From: an uncultured Oscillospiraceae bacterium
Lineage (GTDB): Bacteria > Bacillota > Clostridia > Oscillospirales > Oscillospiraceae
NCBI GenBank assembly: GCA_944386055.1
Contig: CALWZP010000017.1
Span: 1-55,642, forward strand
Length of the DNA stretch: 55,642 bases
Direction: 5' to 3'
Under the pieces are notes generated by a model that did not search any database, was not told the DNA's origin, and saw only the letters and a list, made by a program, of their open reading frames with translations. How positions within the stretch are numbered: the stretch's first letter is position 1; each line of letters opens with the position of its first letter. A program made the position numbers and the translations under genes. Below, in pieces: positions 8,338 to 16,737 of the stretch.

Positions 8338-9018
8338 ATGGCGGTGGAACTGACACAACTGGACATCCGCCAGGTGCTGCGCGCCCTGGGCTATGGCGGC
8401 CAGGCGCCGGATGAGACCACCCTTGACCTGGTGCGCCGCTGCGCCGGCGAAGTGGTGCGCACCGCCGTACCCCGGTGGCGCAGTTTGACCCTTTCGGTGC
8501 TGGGCGCCGACGGAAACGGGGTGCATCTGGAGGGCGGCCTCACCCTGCCCGGCCAATCCATCCGGGACCACCTGCGGGGCTGCGGCCGGGCGGCGGTATT
8601 CTGCGCCACCCTCTCCGCCCCGGTGGACACTCTGCTGCGCCGGGCCCAGGCGGAGGATCTGGCCCGCGCCCTGGTGCTGGACTGCTGCGCCAGCCAGGCC
8701 ATCGAGGAGGTGTGCGACCGGGTGGAGGAGGAGATCAAGGCCGGTTTTCCGGGCTGCTCCTTCCCTTACCGGTTCAGTCCGGGATACGGAGATCTGCCCA
8801 TCACCCTGCAGGGGCAGCTGCTCGCCCTGCTGGACGCCCCCCGGCGCATAGGCCTGTGCGCCAGCGGCAGCCATATTCTCATCCCCCGGAAATCGGTCAC
8901 CGCCATTCTGGGGATCTCCCGGGAGCCGCTGCTCCCCGCGGAACAGCGGACCTGTTCCCAGTGCTTCCTCCGGGGGCGCTGCCAATACCAACTGAGGGGG
9001 AAGACCTGTGGATCTTGA
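8338..9018 (+). CDS. Free-standing MetH reactivation (AdoMet-binding) domain protein
   Basis: This 226-residue protein corresponds to the C-terminal activation domain of cobalamin-dependent methionine synthase, which reductively remethylates inactive cob(II)alamin using SAM. The family-like segment RFSPGYGDLPITLQGQLLALLDAPRRIGL occupies residues about 141-170 and CSQC lies near the C-terminus. In E. coli this domain is part of MetH; here it is a separate gene whose end overlaps the metH GTG start by 11 bases, so partner chains should be made together. An AGGAGG site precedes ATG 8338. Confidence 0.85.
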   Translation: MAVELTQLDIRQVLRALGYGGQAPDETTLDLVRRCAGEVVRTAVPRWRSLTLSVLGADGNGVHLEGGLTLPGQSIRDHLRGCGRAAVFCATLSAPVDTLLRRAQAEDLARALVLDCCASQAIEEVCDRVEEEIKAGFPGCSFPYRFSPGYGDLPITLQGQLLALLDAPRRIGLCASGSHILIPRKSVTAILGISREPLLPAEQRTCSQCFLRGRCQYQLRGKTCGS

Positions 9019-11383
9019 TACGCTTCTGCAGCGGGAGTTCATCCTGCTGGACGGGGCCATGGGCACCGAGCTGCAGCGCCGGGGGCTGCCCCTGGGCGCC
9101 ATTCCGGAGCTGGCCAATTTGGAGCATCCGGACTGGCTGCTGGACATCCACCGCTCCTATGTGGAGGCGGGGGCGGACATTATCTACGCCAACACCTTCG
9201 GCGCCAACCGGGAAAAGCTCACCCGCACCGGCCACACCACCGGGGAGGTGGTGGCCGCCGGCATCTCCCTGGCCCGCCGGGCCGCCGGAGACCGGGCTCT
9301 GGTGGCTCTGGATGTAGGCCCCCTGGGCCAGCTGCTGGAGCCCACGGGCACTTTGCGCTTTGAGGATGCGGTGGACCGCTTTGCCGAGGTCATGGAGGCG
9401 GGGGCGGCGGCCGGGGCGGACCTGGTGGTCATCGAGACCATGTCGGATCTGTACGAGGCCAAAGCCGCCCTGCTGGCCGCCAAGGAGCACACCCCTCTGC
9501 CGGTGCTGGCCACCATGAGCTTCGAAGCCAGCCGGCGCACCTTCCTGGGCTGTGATATCCCCTCCATGGCCCTCACCCTCACTGCCCTGGGGGCGGATGC
9601 CATCGGCATCAACTGTTCCCTGGGGCCCCTGCAGATGGCTCCTCTGGTGGAGGAGCTGAAGCAGTGGACCCATCTGCCCCTGATCCTCAAGCCCAACGCG
9701 GGGCTGCCAGACCCTGGGGGGAGGGGATATGACATCACCCCGGCGCAGTTTGCCGCCGCCCTGGCCCAGCTGGGCCGGGATGGAGTGCAGTTCCTGGGCG
9801 GGTGCTGCGGCACCGGCCCGGAACACATCGCCCTGCTGCGCCGGGAGCTGGAGGGCGTCTCCCGGAATCGTCTGCCCGGCGCCTTCCCCGCCGCCGTGTG
9901 CAGCGGCACCCGCACGGTGCCCATCGACCGGGTGCGGGTCATCGGGGAGCGCATCAACCCCACGGGGAAAAAGCGCTTCCAGCAGGCCCTGCGGGAGGGG
10001 GATATGGACTATGTCCTCTCCCAGGCCCTGGCCCAGACCCAGGCGGGGGCGGACATCCTGGATGTCAATGTGGGGCTGCCCGACCTGGACGAGGTCCGCC
10101 TGCTCCCTGAGACGGTGCGCGCCCTTCAGGCGGTCACCGACGCGCCGCTGCAGCTGGATTCCACCCAGCCCGCCGCTCTGGAGGCGGCGCTGCGGGTCTA
10201 TTGCGGCAAGCCCATCGTCAACTCGGTGAACGGCGATCCGGAGAGCCTGGACATCATTCTCCCCCTGGTGAAAAAGTACGGCGCCGCAGTGGTGGGGCTC
10301 ACCCTGGACAAGAACGGCATCCCAAAAACGGCGGAGGAGCGGCTGGCCGTCGCCCGGCGTATCCTGGATGCCGCCCTGGCGCACGGCATTCCCCGGCAGG
10401 ATGTGTGTATCGACTGCCTGACCCTCACGGTCTCCGCGGAACAGGCCGCCGCCGGCGAGACCCTGAAGGCGGTGCGCCGGGTGAAGGAGGAGCTGGGGCT
10501 GAAGACGGTGCTGGGGGTGTCCAACATCTCCTTCGGCCTGCCCGCCCGGCCGGTGGTCAACCAGAACTTTCTCACCATGGCTTTGACACACGGACTGGAC
10601 CTGCCCATTCTCAACCCCAACACTGAGGCCATGATGGCCGCGGTACGCAGCTTCCACCTGCTGATGAATGTGGACCGGGATGCCCGGGATTTCCTCGCCG
10701 CCTACGGCGGGGACAGCGCCCCCGCCGTCTCTCCCGCCCCCGCCGGGCAGTCCTCCGCCCGCCCCCTGGGGAAGCTGGTGGAGCTTGGCCTGCGGGGGGA
10801 GGCAGGCGCCGCCGCCCGCGCCCTTCTGGAACAGGGGCGGGAGCCCATGGAGCTGGTGGATCAGATCCTCATCCCCGCCCTGGACCGGGTGGGGGCGGAG
10901 TTTGAGCGCGGGAAGCTCTTCCTGCCCCAGCTGATCCAGGCGGCGGGCGCCGCCCAGGCCGCCTTTGACGCGGTGAAGGACGCCATCGCCGCCCGGCAGG
11001 GCGGGGAGCGCGTCAGCCGGGGGACCGTCGTGCTGGCCACCGTAAAGGGGGACATCCACGACATCGGCAAGAACATCGTGAAGGTGCTGCTGGAGAACTA
11101 CGGCTATACCGTGGTGGATCTGGGGCGGGATGTGGACCCCAAGCGGGTGGCGGAATCGGTGCGGAAGCACCATGCGCCCCTGGTGGGTCTGTCCGCCCTG
11201 ATGACCACCACCCTGAAGAGCATGGAGGAGACCATCGCCCTGCTGCATCGGGAAAAGCTGGACTGCAGGATCATGGTGGGAGGCGCGGTGCTCACGCCGG
11301 AGTACGCCCGGCACATCGGAGCAGACTTTTATTCCAAGGACGCCAAGCAGAGCGTAGATATCGCCAGACAGGTGATCGGCTAA
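9008..11383 (+). CDS. metH: Cobalamin-dependent methionine synthase lacking activation domain
   Basis: This 791-residue enzyme transfers the methyl group of methyl-THF to homocysteine by way of cobalamin. The homocysteine/zinc domain comes first, with INCS at Cys203 and GGCC at Cys266-267. The pterin-binding domain follows from about 310 (RVIGERINPTGKK). The cap and B12 domains begin near 590, with cobalamin-ligand motif DIHDIG at His684. The protein ends after the B12 domain; the reactivation domain is the preceding gene. The start codon is GTG 9008 after GAGGGGG, overlapping that gene. Confidence 0.95.
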   Translation: MDLDTLLQREFILLDGAMGTELQRRGLPLGAIPELANLEHPDWLLDIHRSYVEAGADIIYANTFGANREKLTRTGHTTGEVVAAGISLARRAAGDRALVALDVGPLGQLLEPTGTLRFEDAVDRFAEVMEAGAAAGADLVVIETMSDLYEAKAALLAAKEHTPLPVLATMSFEASRRTFLGCDIPSMALTLTALGADAIGINCSLGPLQMAPLVEELKQWTHLPLILKPNAGLPDPGGRGYDITPAQFAAALAQLGRDGVQFLGGCCGTGPEHIALLRRELEGVSRNRLPGAFPAAVCSGTRTVPIDRVRVIGERINPTGKKRFQQALREGDMDYVLSQALAQTQAGADILDVNVGLPDLDEVRLLPETVRALQAVTDAPLQLDSTQPAALEAALRVYCGKPIVNSVNGDPESLDIILPLVKKYGAAVVGLTLDKNGIPKTAEERLAVARRILDAALAHGIPRQDVCIDCLTLTVSAEQAAAGETLKAVRRVKEELGLKTVLGVSNISFGLPARPVVNQNFLTMALTHGLDLPILNPNTEAMMAAVRSFHLLMNVDRDARDFLAAYGGDSAPAVSPAPAGQSSARPLGKLVELGLRGEAGAAARALLEQGREPMELVDQILIPALDRVGAEFERGKLFLPQLIQAAGAAQAAFDAVKDAIAARQGGERVSRGTVVLATVKGDIHDIGKNIVKVLLENYGYTVVDLGRDVDPKRVAESVRKHHAPLVGLSALMTTTLKSMEETIALLHREKLDCRIMVGGAVLTPEYARHIGADFYSKDAKQSVDIARQVIG

Positions 11384-11395
11384 GGAGGGCTTTTC

Positions 11396-11827
11396 ATGAA
11401 AATTTCCACCAAGGGGCGCTATGCCCTGCGTATGATGATCGACCTGGCCCGCAACGACCAGGGGGGCTATATCGCCCTGCGGGATGTGTCCGGCCGGGAG
11501 GAGATCTCTCCCAAGTACCTGGAGCAGATCGTCACCACCCTCAGCCGGGCCGGCTTTCTCAAGAGCGTCCGGGGCGCCCAGGGCGGCTATCGCCTGGCCC
11601 GGGAACCCAAGGACTACACCGTGGGAGAGATCCTTCGGGCCACCGAGGGGAACCTCTTCCCCGTCTCCTGCCTGGAGAACGAGCCGGCGGGCTGCGACCG
11701 GGTGGAGCAGTGTGCCACCTTCTCCTTCTGGGTGGGACTGCAGGAGGTCATCGACGACTATGTGGACCATGTGACCCTGGCCGACCTGGCGGCACGCAGC
11801 GACCCGTCCGCCTCCTGCAATCCATAG
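11396..11827 (+). CDS. Rrf2/IscR-family transcriptional regulator
   Basis: This 143-residue winged-helix DNA-binding protein opens with the family signature MKISTKGRYALRMMIDLA. The helix-turn-helix spans about 27-60 (ISPKYLEQIVTTLSRAGFLKS) and the wing is RGAQGGYRLAR. Cys92, Cys100 and Cys106 form a three-Cys loop like the Fe-S ligands of IscR, so it may sense iron-sulphur status rather than cysteine synthase as CymR does. It starts 12 bases after metH with AAGGAGG and is probably co-transcribed. Control of sulphur or methionine genes is inferred from position. Confidence 0.9.
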   Translation: MKISTKGRYALRMMIDLARNDQGGYIALRDVSGREEISPKYLEQIVTTLSRAGFLKSVRGAQGGYRLAREPKDYTVGEILRATEGNLFPVSCLENEPAGCDRVEQCATFSFWVGLQEVIDDYVDHVTLADLAARSDPSASCNP

Positions 11828-11874
11828 TCATCTCATTTTCACCTCCATTTTTCCTATTCTTTACCCCTGCAGCC

Positions 11875-11930
11875 TTGTCTTTCCCCACCTGTTTTGCTAA
11901 CATAATCACTGCCGGGGCATATCCCGGCAG
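11875..11930 (+). promoter_or_regulatory. Possible promoter and leader hairpin of the 5'-nucleotidase gene
   Basis: Weak -35 TTGTCT (11875-11880), 17-bp spacer, TAACAT (11898-11903), then a small GC hairpin CTGCCGGG/CCCGGCAG (11909-11930) in the leader. Confidence 0.35.
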
Positions 11931-11997
11931 CTGACCCGCTTTGTGGATCGGCTGCTCCCATCGGGAGTGTCGAAATAAAAAGAAAGGTGGTTTTTGC

Positions 11998-13929
11998 ATG
12001 ATGAACCGCAAGTCCAAGCTGCTGTCACTTCTTCTCGCTCTGGCCATGTGCTTCTCTCTCGCCGTGTCCGCCAACGCGGCCGAGAGCGGCTCCAGCCAGC
12101 AGGACGGAGCTGTGACCATCCTGTACACCAACGATGTCCACACCTATATCGACAACGACCAGGAGGAAGGGGCGGAAAATGCCCTGACCTACTCCAAGGT
12201 GGCCGCCTATAAGAACAGCCTGGGCGACGCACTGCTGGTGGATGCCGGCGACCACATCCAGGGCACCGCCTATGGCTCCATGGACGATGGCGCGACCATT
12301 GTTGAGCTGATGAACGCCGCCGGCTACGACCTGGCCACTCTGGGCAACCACGAGTTCGACTATGGCATGGAGCGCGCGCTTCAGGTCATCCAGGAGGCCG
12401 ACTTCCCCTATATCTCCTGCAACTTCTATCACGAGGAGAACGGCGTACGGGGGGAGAATGTGCTGGACAGCTATGAGGTCTTCGAGGTGGGCGGCGTGTC
12501 CGTGGCCATCATCGGCATCACCACTCCCGAGTCCTTCACCAAGTCCACCCCCGCCTATTTCCAGGATGGCAATGGCAACTATATTTACGGCATTGCCGGC
12601 GGCGAGGACGGTTCCGCCCTCTATGATGCGGTGCAGACCGCCATCGACGCGGCCTCCCAGGAGGCCGACTATGTCATCGCCCTGGGACATCTGGGCGACG
12701 ACCCCTCCTCCGCCCCCTGGACCAGCGAAGAGGTCATCGCCCACACCACCGGGCTGGACGCCTTTATTGACGGCCACTCCCACTCCACCGTGGAGATGAA
12801 GGAAGTCGCCGACGAGAGCGGCAACACCGTGGTGCTGACCCAGACCGGTTCCTATCTCAACGCTCTGGGCCAGATGACCATCGCCGCCGACGGCACCATC
12901 ACCACCCAGCTGCTCTCCGGCGACGAGCTGGCCGGCATCACCCCTGACGCCGAGGTCCTGGCCATCGAGAGCGCCTGGATCGCTGAGATCGACGCCGAGC
13001 TGGGCCAGGTCATCGGCCGCATCGACGACACGCTGGACAACTATGCCGCCGACGGCACCCGCCAGGTCCGCAATCAGGAGACCAACACCGGCGATTTTGC
13101 CGCCGATGCGCTGTACTACCTCTTTGACAACATGGATCTGGATGTGGATGTAGCCATCATGAACGGCGGCGGCGTGCGCAACGAGGCCATCACCGGCGAC
13201 ATCTCCTACCTGACCTGCAAGGAGATCCACACCTTTGGCAATGTGGCCTGCCTGATCACCGTCACCGGCCAGCAGATCCTGGATGCCCTGGAGTGGGGCG
13301 CCAAGGATGCTCCCGCGGAGAGCGGCGGCTTCCTCCAGGTCTCCGGCCTGACCTACACCATCAACACCGCCATCCCCTCCACCGTCCAGCAGGACGACAA
13401 GGGCGTGTGGACCGGCGGCCCCACCGGGGAGTACCGGGTGAGCGATGTCCAGGTGCTGAACAATCAGACCGGCGCGTACGAGCCCCTGGACCTGGACGCC
13501 GAGTACAATCTGGCCGGCTATAACTACACGCTGCGTGACCTGGGCGACGGCTTTGCCATGTTCGACGGCGCGGTGAATGTGCTGGACTATGTGATGGAGG
13601 ACTATATGGTCCTGGCCAACTATGTCCAGTCCTTTGAGAACGGCCTGGTCACCGGCTATGCCGCCCCCGCCGGCCGCATCACCATCGTCAACGAGCCCAT
13701 CCAGGAGCCTGAACAGCCCGAGACTCCTGTGGATCCCGAACAGCCCCCGGAGGAGACCGGCGATTCCACCACCTATGTGGTAGTGGCCGGCGACTCCCTG
13801 TGGAAGATCGCCCGGGAGCAGCTTGGCAGCGGCGCACGCTGGGAGGAGATCTACGAGGCCAACCGTGACATCGTGTCCAACCCCGGCATGATCTATATCG
13901 GTCAGACCCTCACCATTCCCGCCCGCTGA
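11998..13929 (+). CDS. Secreted 5'-nucleotidase/metallophosphatase with C-terminal LysM
   Basis: This 643-residue UshA/YfkN-type phosphoesterase probably hydrolyses nucleotides or cyclic nucleotides outside the cell. A signal peptide ends near Ala-Asn-Ala (about 27). Metal-site motifs are TNDVHTYID, GDHIQGTAYGS, LGNHEFDYG and GHSHST. A C-terminal 5'-nucleotidase domain follows, containing NTGDFAADALYY and MNGGGVRN. After a Pro/Glu linker (PEQPETPVDPEQPPE), one LysM (YVVVAGDSLWKIA to the end) should hold it on peptidoglycan. Start ATG 11998 follows GAAAGGTGG; a second ATG is next. It is monocistronic with a terminator. Confidence 0.92.
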   Translation: MMNRKSKLLSLLLALAMCFSLAVSANAAESGSSQQDGAVTILYTNDVHTYIDNDQEEGAENALTYSKVAAYKNSLGDALLVDAGDHIQGTAYGSMDDGATIVELMNAAGYDLATLGNHEFDYGMERALQVIQEADFPYISCNFYHEENGVRGENVLDSYEVFEVGGVSVAIIGITTPESFTKSTPAYFQDGNGNYIYGIAGGEDGSALYDAVQTAIDAASQEADYVIALGHLGDDPSSAPWTSEEVIAHTTGLDAFIDGHSHSTVEMKEVADESGNTVVLTQTGSYLNALGQMTIAADGTITTQLLSGDELAGITPDAEVLAIESAWIAEIDAELGQVIGRIDDTLDNYAADGTRQVRNQETNTGDFAADALYYLFDNMDLDVDVAIMNGGGVRNEAITGDISYLTCKEIHTFGNVACLITVTGQQILDALEWGAKDAPAESGGFLQVSGLTYTINTAIPSTVQQDDKGVWTGGPTGEYRVSDVQVLNNQTGAYEPLDLDAEYNLAGYNYTLRDLGDGFAMFDGAVNVLDYVMEDYMVLANYVQSFENGLVTGYAAPAGRITIVNEPIQEPEQPETPVDPEQPPEETGDSTTYVVVAGDSLWKIAREQLGSGARWEEIYEANRDIVSNPGMIYIGQTLTIPAR

Positions 13930-13958
13930 CCGGCACAGGACTATCCCAAACAAACAGA

Positions 13959-13997
13959 CACGGCCCGGCGCTTTCAAAAGCGCCGGGCCGTGCTTTT
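13959..13997 (+). terminator. Terminator of the 5'-nucleotidase gene
   Basis: Perfect 15-bp stem (13959-13973 with 13978-13992), TCAA loop, then CTTTT. Confidence 0.88.
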
Positions 13998-14003
13998 CGC
14001 TTT

Positions 14004-14579
14004 TTATCTCCGCTTTTCCCTGTTCCAGGCAAACCCGAATCCCAATCCGCACAGGCCGCCCAAAATGTGGGTGAGCTGGGAGACCTGGTCCCGCTGGGTC
14101 ACCGCGTCCAGCACCTCGCCCCCCAGGTAGAGGACGGCCACCAGCAGCACGGTCAGGGGGATCCCGTCCCCCCTGGCCCCCGCGAAGGAGGAGAGCACAA
14201 TGAGTAAAAAGACCACTCCGCTGGCCCCCATCAGGGCCACCCCGGGGAAGAACAGCATCTGCACCAGGCCGGTGACCACCGCCGTGACGGCGATCGCCGC
14301 CGCCAGCGCCCTGCCGCCGTACCGCTCCTCCACCGACGGTCCCACCACCAACAGCAGCAGCATGTTTCCGATGAAGTGGGCCCAGCCGCTGTGCCCCAGC
14401 ACATGGCCCAGCAGCCGGACATAGGTCAGCGGGTCGGTGAGGGGGGCGCGGTACACACAGAACAGGTGGACGGTGGTCCACCCGCCGGTGATGCGGTCCA
14501 GCGCCAGAGCCAGCAGGGCCAGCCCGGCGAAGGCGAGCACCACCGGGGCGTTGACATACACCCGCCGGGGCACCGTCAC
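14004..14579 (-). CDS. Rhomboid-family intramembrane serine protease
   Basis: This 191-residue polytopic membrane protein has the rhomboid catalytic pair: GASG serine motif (MGASGVVFLLI) and the later THILGG histidine. HFIGNMLLLLVVGPSVEERYG is the conserved N-x3-L/E-R-Y stretch after the second span. It should cleave membrane-protein segments within the bilayer; the substrate is unknown. Its start overlaps the end of the CYTH gene in ATGA, so the pair is one transcript. Length is short, typical of six-span bacterial rhomboids. Confidence 0.9.
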   Translation of the reverse strand: MTVPRRVYVNAPVVLAFAGLALLALALDRITGGWTTVHLFCVYRAPLTDPLTYVRLLGHVLGHSGWAHFIGNMLLLLVVGPSVEERYGGRALAAAIAVTAVVTGLVQMLFFPGVALMGASGVVFLLIVLSSFAGARGDGIPLTVLLVAVLYLGGEVLDAVTQRDQVSQLTHILGGLCGLGFGFAWNREKRR

Positions 14580-15052
14580 CGGCCCTCCAGACGGGTCTGC
14601 CGCCAGTACTCCTTCATCCTGGCCCCGGGCTTGTGGGTGGTCTCCTCTCCGAACCAGTCGGGCGCCTGGAATGCCTGGGCCTCCTCCAGGGTGGGGAACT
14701 CCACCTCGGCATAGGTGAAGCCGCTCTGCCGCCCGGGGTCCACCACCGAGAACTCCAGCACCCGGCCCTGATAGTCATAGTTGGAGTACTCCTTCACAAT
14801 GGGCTCGCCCCCCGCCATGGCGGCCAGGACGCGGTACTCCTCCTCCGTCAGGTCCTTGATGATCTCCTCCCGGGCGATGGTGCCCTCCGACTTGATGGTC
14901 AGGTCATAGCGCAGCTCCCTGCTGCCCAGGTCCTCATACCGGCGCACCCGCACCTCGGGGGACAGGGACAGATAGCTCTGCTCCACCCGCAGGCGGCACC
15001 GGGGCGGCAGCGGGGGCTCCTTTTGCATGGCCCATTTCCGTTCGATCTCCAT
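14576..15052 (-). CDS. CYTH-domain protein (triphosphate tunnel metalloenzyme)
   Basis: This 158-residue CYTH-fold protein opens with the family signature MEIERKW (ExExK), where acidic and basic residues line a tunnel binding triphosphates and Mg2+. Alternating charged strands follow, such as VRVRRYEDLGSRELRYDLTIKSEG. Family members include tripolyphosphatases, thiamine triphosphatases and adenylate cyclase IV; the substrate here cannot be decided. The start at 15052 has AAAGG ahead. The upstream extension of the frame is Gly/Arg-rich read-through of the sfsA region. Confidence 0.88.
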   Translation of the reverse strand: MEIERKWAMQKEPPLPPRCRLRVEQSYLSLSPEVRVRRYEDLGSRELRYDLTIKSEGTIAREEIIKDLTEEEYRVLAAMAGGEPIVKEYSNYDYQGRVLEFSVVDPGRQSGFTYAEVEFPTLEEAQAFQAPDWFGEETTHKPGARMKEYWRQTRLEGR

Positions 15053-15093
15053 GGCCTTTCTCCTTTCCGGATCCGGGGACCTGCCCCGGTATT

Positions 15094-15777
15094 TCACAGT
15101 TCCACCGGCACCGGCGCGTCCAGCGTCAGGCTGTCCGGGGTCGCCAGGCAATCCCGGGCCAGCACCTCCACCCCGGCTGCCGCCGCGGCCCGGAGAGCGG
15201 CCCCAAACTGAGGATGGGTATCGTCGTTGGGGCGGAAGACCCGGGGGCCCTTCATCTGGATGACGAAGCACACCGCCGCCTCATACCCCGCCGAACGCGC
15301 GGCGGCCAGCTCCTCCAGGTGCTTCACCCCCCGCAGGGTGGGGGCGTCGGGGAAGAGGGCCAGACCGTCCCGCTCCAGGGTGACTCCCTTCACCTCTACA
15401 AACCCCCGGTGCTCCCCCGCCTCCCAGTAGAAGTCAAAGCGGGAACCGCCCCAGGCCGTCTCCGGCCGCAGCAGGGTCAGGCCGGGCCGGAAGGCCCCTG
15501 TGTTCGCCCACTCGGCGAACACCCGGTTGGGGGCCTGGGCGTCCATGTTGATGAGCAGGCCCCCCCTGTCCACCGCCACCAGGTCGAAGGCGGTCTTGCG
15601 TTTGGGGTTTTCACTGCCCTCCAGCCACACCCGTGCGCCGGGGAGGAGCAGCTCCCGGCAGTGGCCGGTGTTCTTCACATGGACGGTCTCCTCCCGCCCG
15701 TCCTCCAGCGTCACACGGGCGATGAAGCGGTTTGGCCGGGCGAGGAAACGGGCGGGGACGATATGGGAATAGCGCGT
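15094..15777 (-). CDS. sfsA: SfsA-family DNA-binding/nuclease protein with apparent ACG start
   Basis: This 227-residue SfsA protein (sugar fermentation stimulation family, nuclease-like fold) has the conserved blocks RPNRF, HVKNTGHCRELLLPGARVWL, GGSRFDFYWE and VEVKGVTLERDG. The first in-frame GTG (15714) would remove family residues RYSHIVPARFLARPNRFIAR. These are present in frame upstream and preceded by an ACG codon (15777-15775) seven bases after GAGGTG. I therefore start at ACG, a rare initiation codon; a stop lies two codons further up. An ATG-to-ACG mutation or a sequencing error would look the same. Confidence 0.82.
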   Translation of the reverse strand, partial: TRYSHIVPARFLARPNRFIARVTLEDGREETVHVKNTGHCRELLLPGARVWLEGSENPKRKTAFDLVAVDRGGLLINMDAQAPNRVFAEWANTGAFRPGLTLLRPETAWGGSRFDFYWEAGEHRGFVEVKGVTLERDGLALFPDAPTLRGVKHLEELAAARSAGYEAAVCFVIQMKGPRVFRPNDDTHPQFGAALRAAAAAGVEVLARDCLATPDSLTLDAPVPVEL

Positions 15778-15807
15778 GACTGTTCACCTCACAGGGATTT
15801 GACACAG

Positions 15808-15835
15808 GCGCAGCCAGCCCGAAGGCTGGCTGCGC
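15808..15835. other. GC-rich hairpin between the radical SAM gene and sfsA
   Basis: Perfect 12-bp inverted repeat (15808-15819 with 15824-15835), CGAA loop, no T run on either side. It could stabilise an mRNA end or act as a weak terminator. Confidence 0.4.
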
Positions 15836-15850
15836 GGCGGAGCAGAAACT

Positions 15851-16723
15851 TTACAGGGTGCGCAGCGGTTCGCTGCGGATAGGCCGCTCCCCCCGCAGGG
15901 CGGCGTCGATCTGGGCCAGCATGGCCGCCCGGTCCTGGGGCAGGCTCCCCTTCAAAGTGACATAGTTGGAGGGGTGGTCGCTGGTGAAGTGGAGGGGGTC
16001 CACCGCCAGATTCTCCAGCAGGACCCGGGTCTCCTCCAGTGCCTCCCGGGGGGTGACGGGGGTAAACTTCCCCGCCTGAATGTCCCGGTACAGCGGAGTG
16101 CCGGGCATGGGGGTATAGGTCAGGGCGGACAGGTGCCGGGGGCGCATCTCGTTGACCATGGCGGCGGTGTCCAGGGCGTGCCGGCGGGAGGGCTCCCCCC
16201 GGCCGGCCAGGCCGATGAGCACCATCACCCACAGGTCCATCCCCGCCTGGCGCAGCGTCACCCCCGCCCGGAGCATCTCCTCGGCGGTGACCCCCTTGCG
16301 GATGGCGGCGAGCAGTTCGCCGCTGCCCGTCTCCATCCCCAGATAGGCCCGCTTCAGTCCCGCCCGGCACAGGGCGGACAGCTCCTCCGGCGTCTTGTTC
16401 AGCGCGCTGTGCGGCCCGGCGTAGGTGGTCACCTTCTCCAGGGAGGGGAAGGCGTGGTACAGGGCCTCCAGGATCTTCAAAAGCGTCTCCGTGTCCACCG
16501 CCAGGGCGTCTCCGTCGCACAGGAACACCCGGCGCACATCGCCGTAGTACCGCTTGGCCAGGGCGATGTCCTCCAGGATCTCGTCCAGGGGCCGCACCCG
16601 AAAGCGCTTGTTTTTGTACATGCTGCAGAAGGTGCAGGCGTTGTGGCTGCACCCGATGGTGACCTGAAGCAGGTAGCTCTTCCACTCGCCGGGCGGCCGG
16701 TAGATATCCCCCTCATAGCGCAT
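15851..16723 (-). CDS. Radical SAM protein (Elp3/HemN-like fold)
   Basis: This 290-residue radical SAM protein binds a [4Fe-4S] cluster through Cys25, Cys30 and Cys33 in TIGCSHNACTFCSMY (C-x4-C-x2-C, wider than the classical C-x3-C-x2-C). VFLCDGDALA and YLGMETGSGELL are later barrel strands, with the latter contributing the SAM-contacting GxE-type segment. The substrate is not known. Start ATG 16723 follows AGGAGGG. It lies 14 bases after hisC on the same strand and likely shares its promoter upstream of DUF951. Confidence 0.88.
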   Translation of the reverse strand: MRYEGDIYRPPGEWKSYLLQVTIGCSHNACTFCSMYKNKRFRVRPLDEILEDIALAKRYYGDVRRVFLCDGDALAVDTETLLKILEALYHAFPSLEKVTTYAGPHSALNKTPEELSALCRAGLKRAYLGMETGSGELLAAIRKGVTAEEMLRAGVTLRQAGMDLWVMVLIGLAGRGEPSRRHALDTAAMVNEMRPRHLSALTYTPMPGTPLYRDIQAGKFTPVTPREALEETRVLLENLAVDPLHFTSDHPSNYVTLKGSLPQDRAAMLAQIDAALRGERPIRSEPLRTL

Positions 16724-16737
16724 GGCGTTTTCCCTCC

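Noticed and set aside
8897-11770. 957-codon - strand frame opposite metH
   Set aside because: Antisense of a well-supported metH; Gly/His/Gln-rich composition typical of GC-rich shadows.
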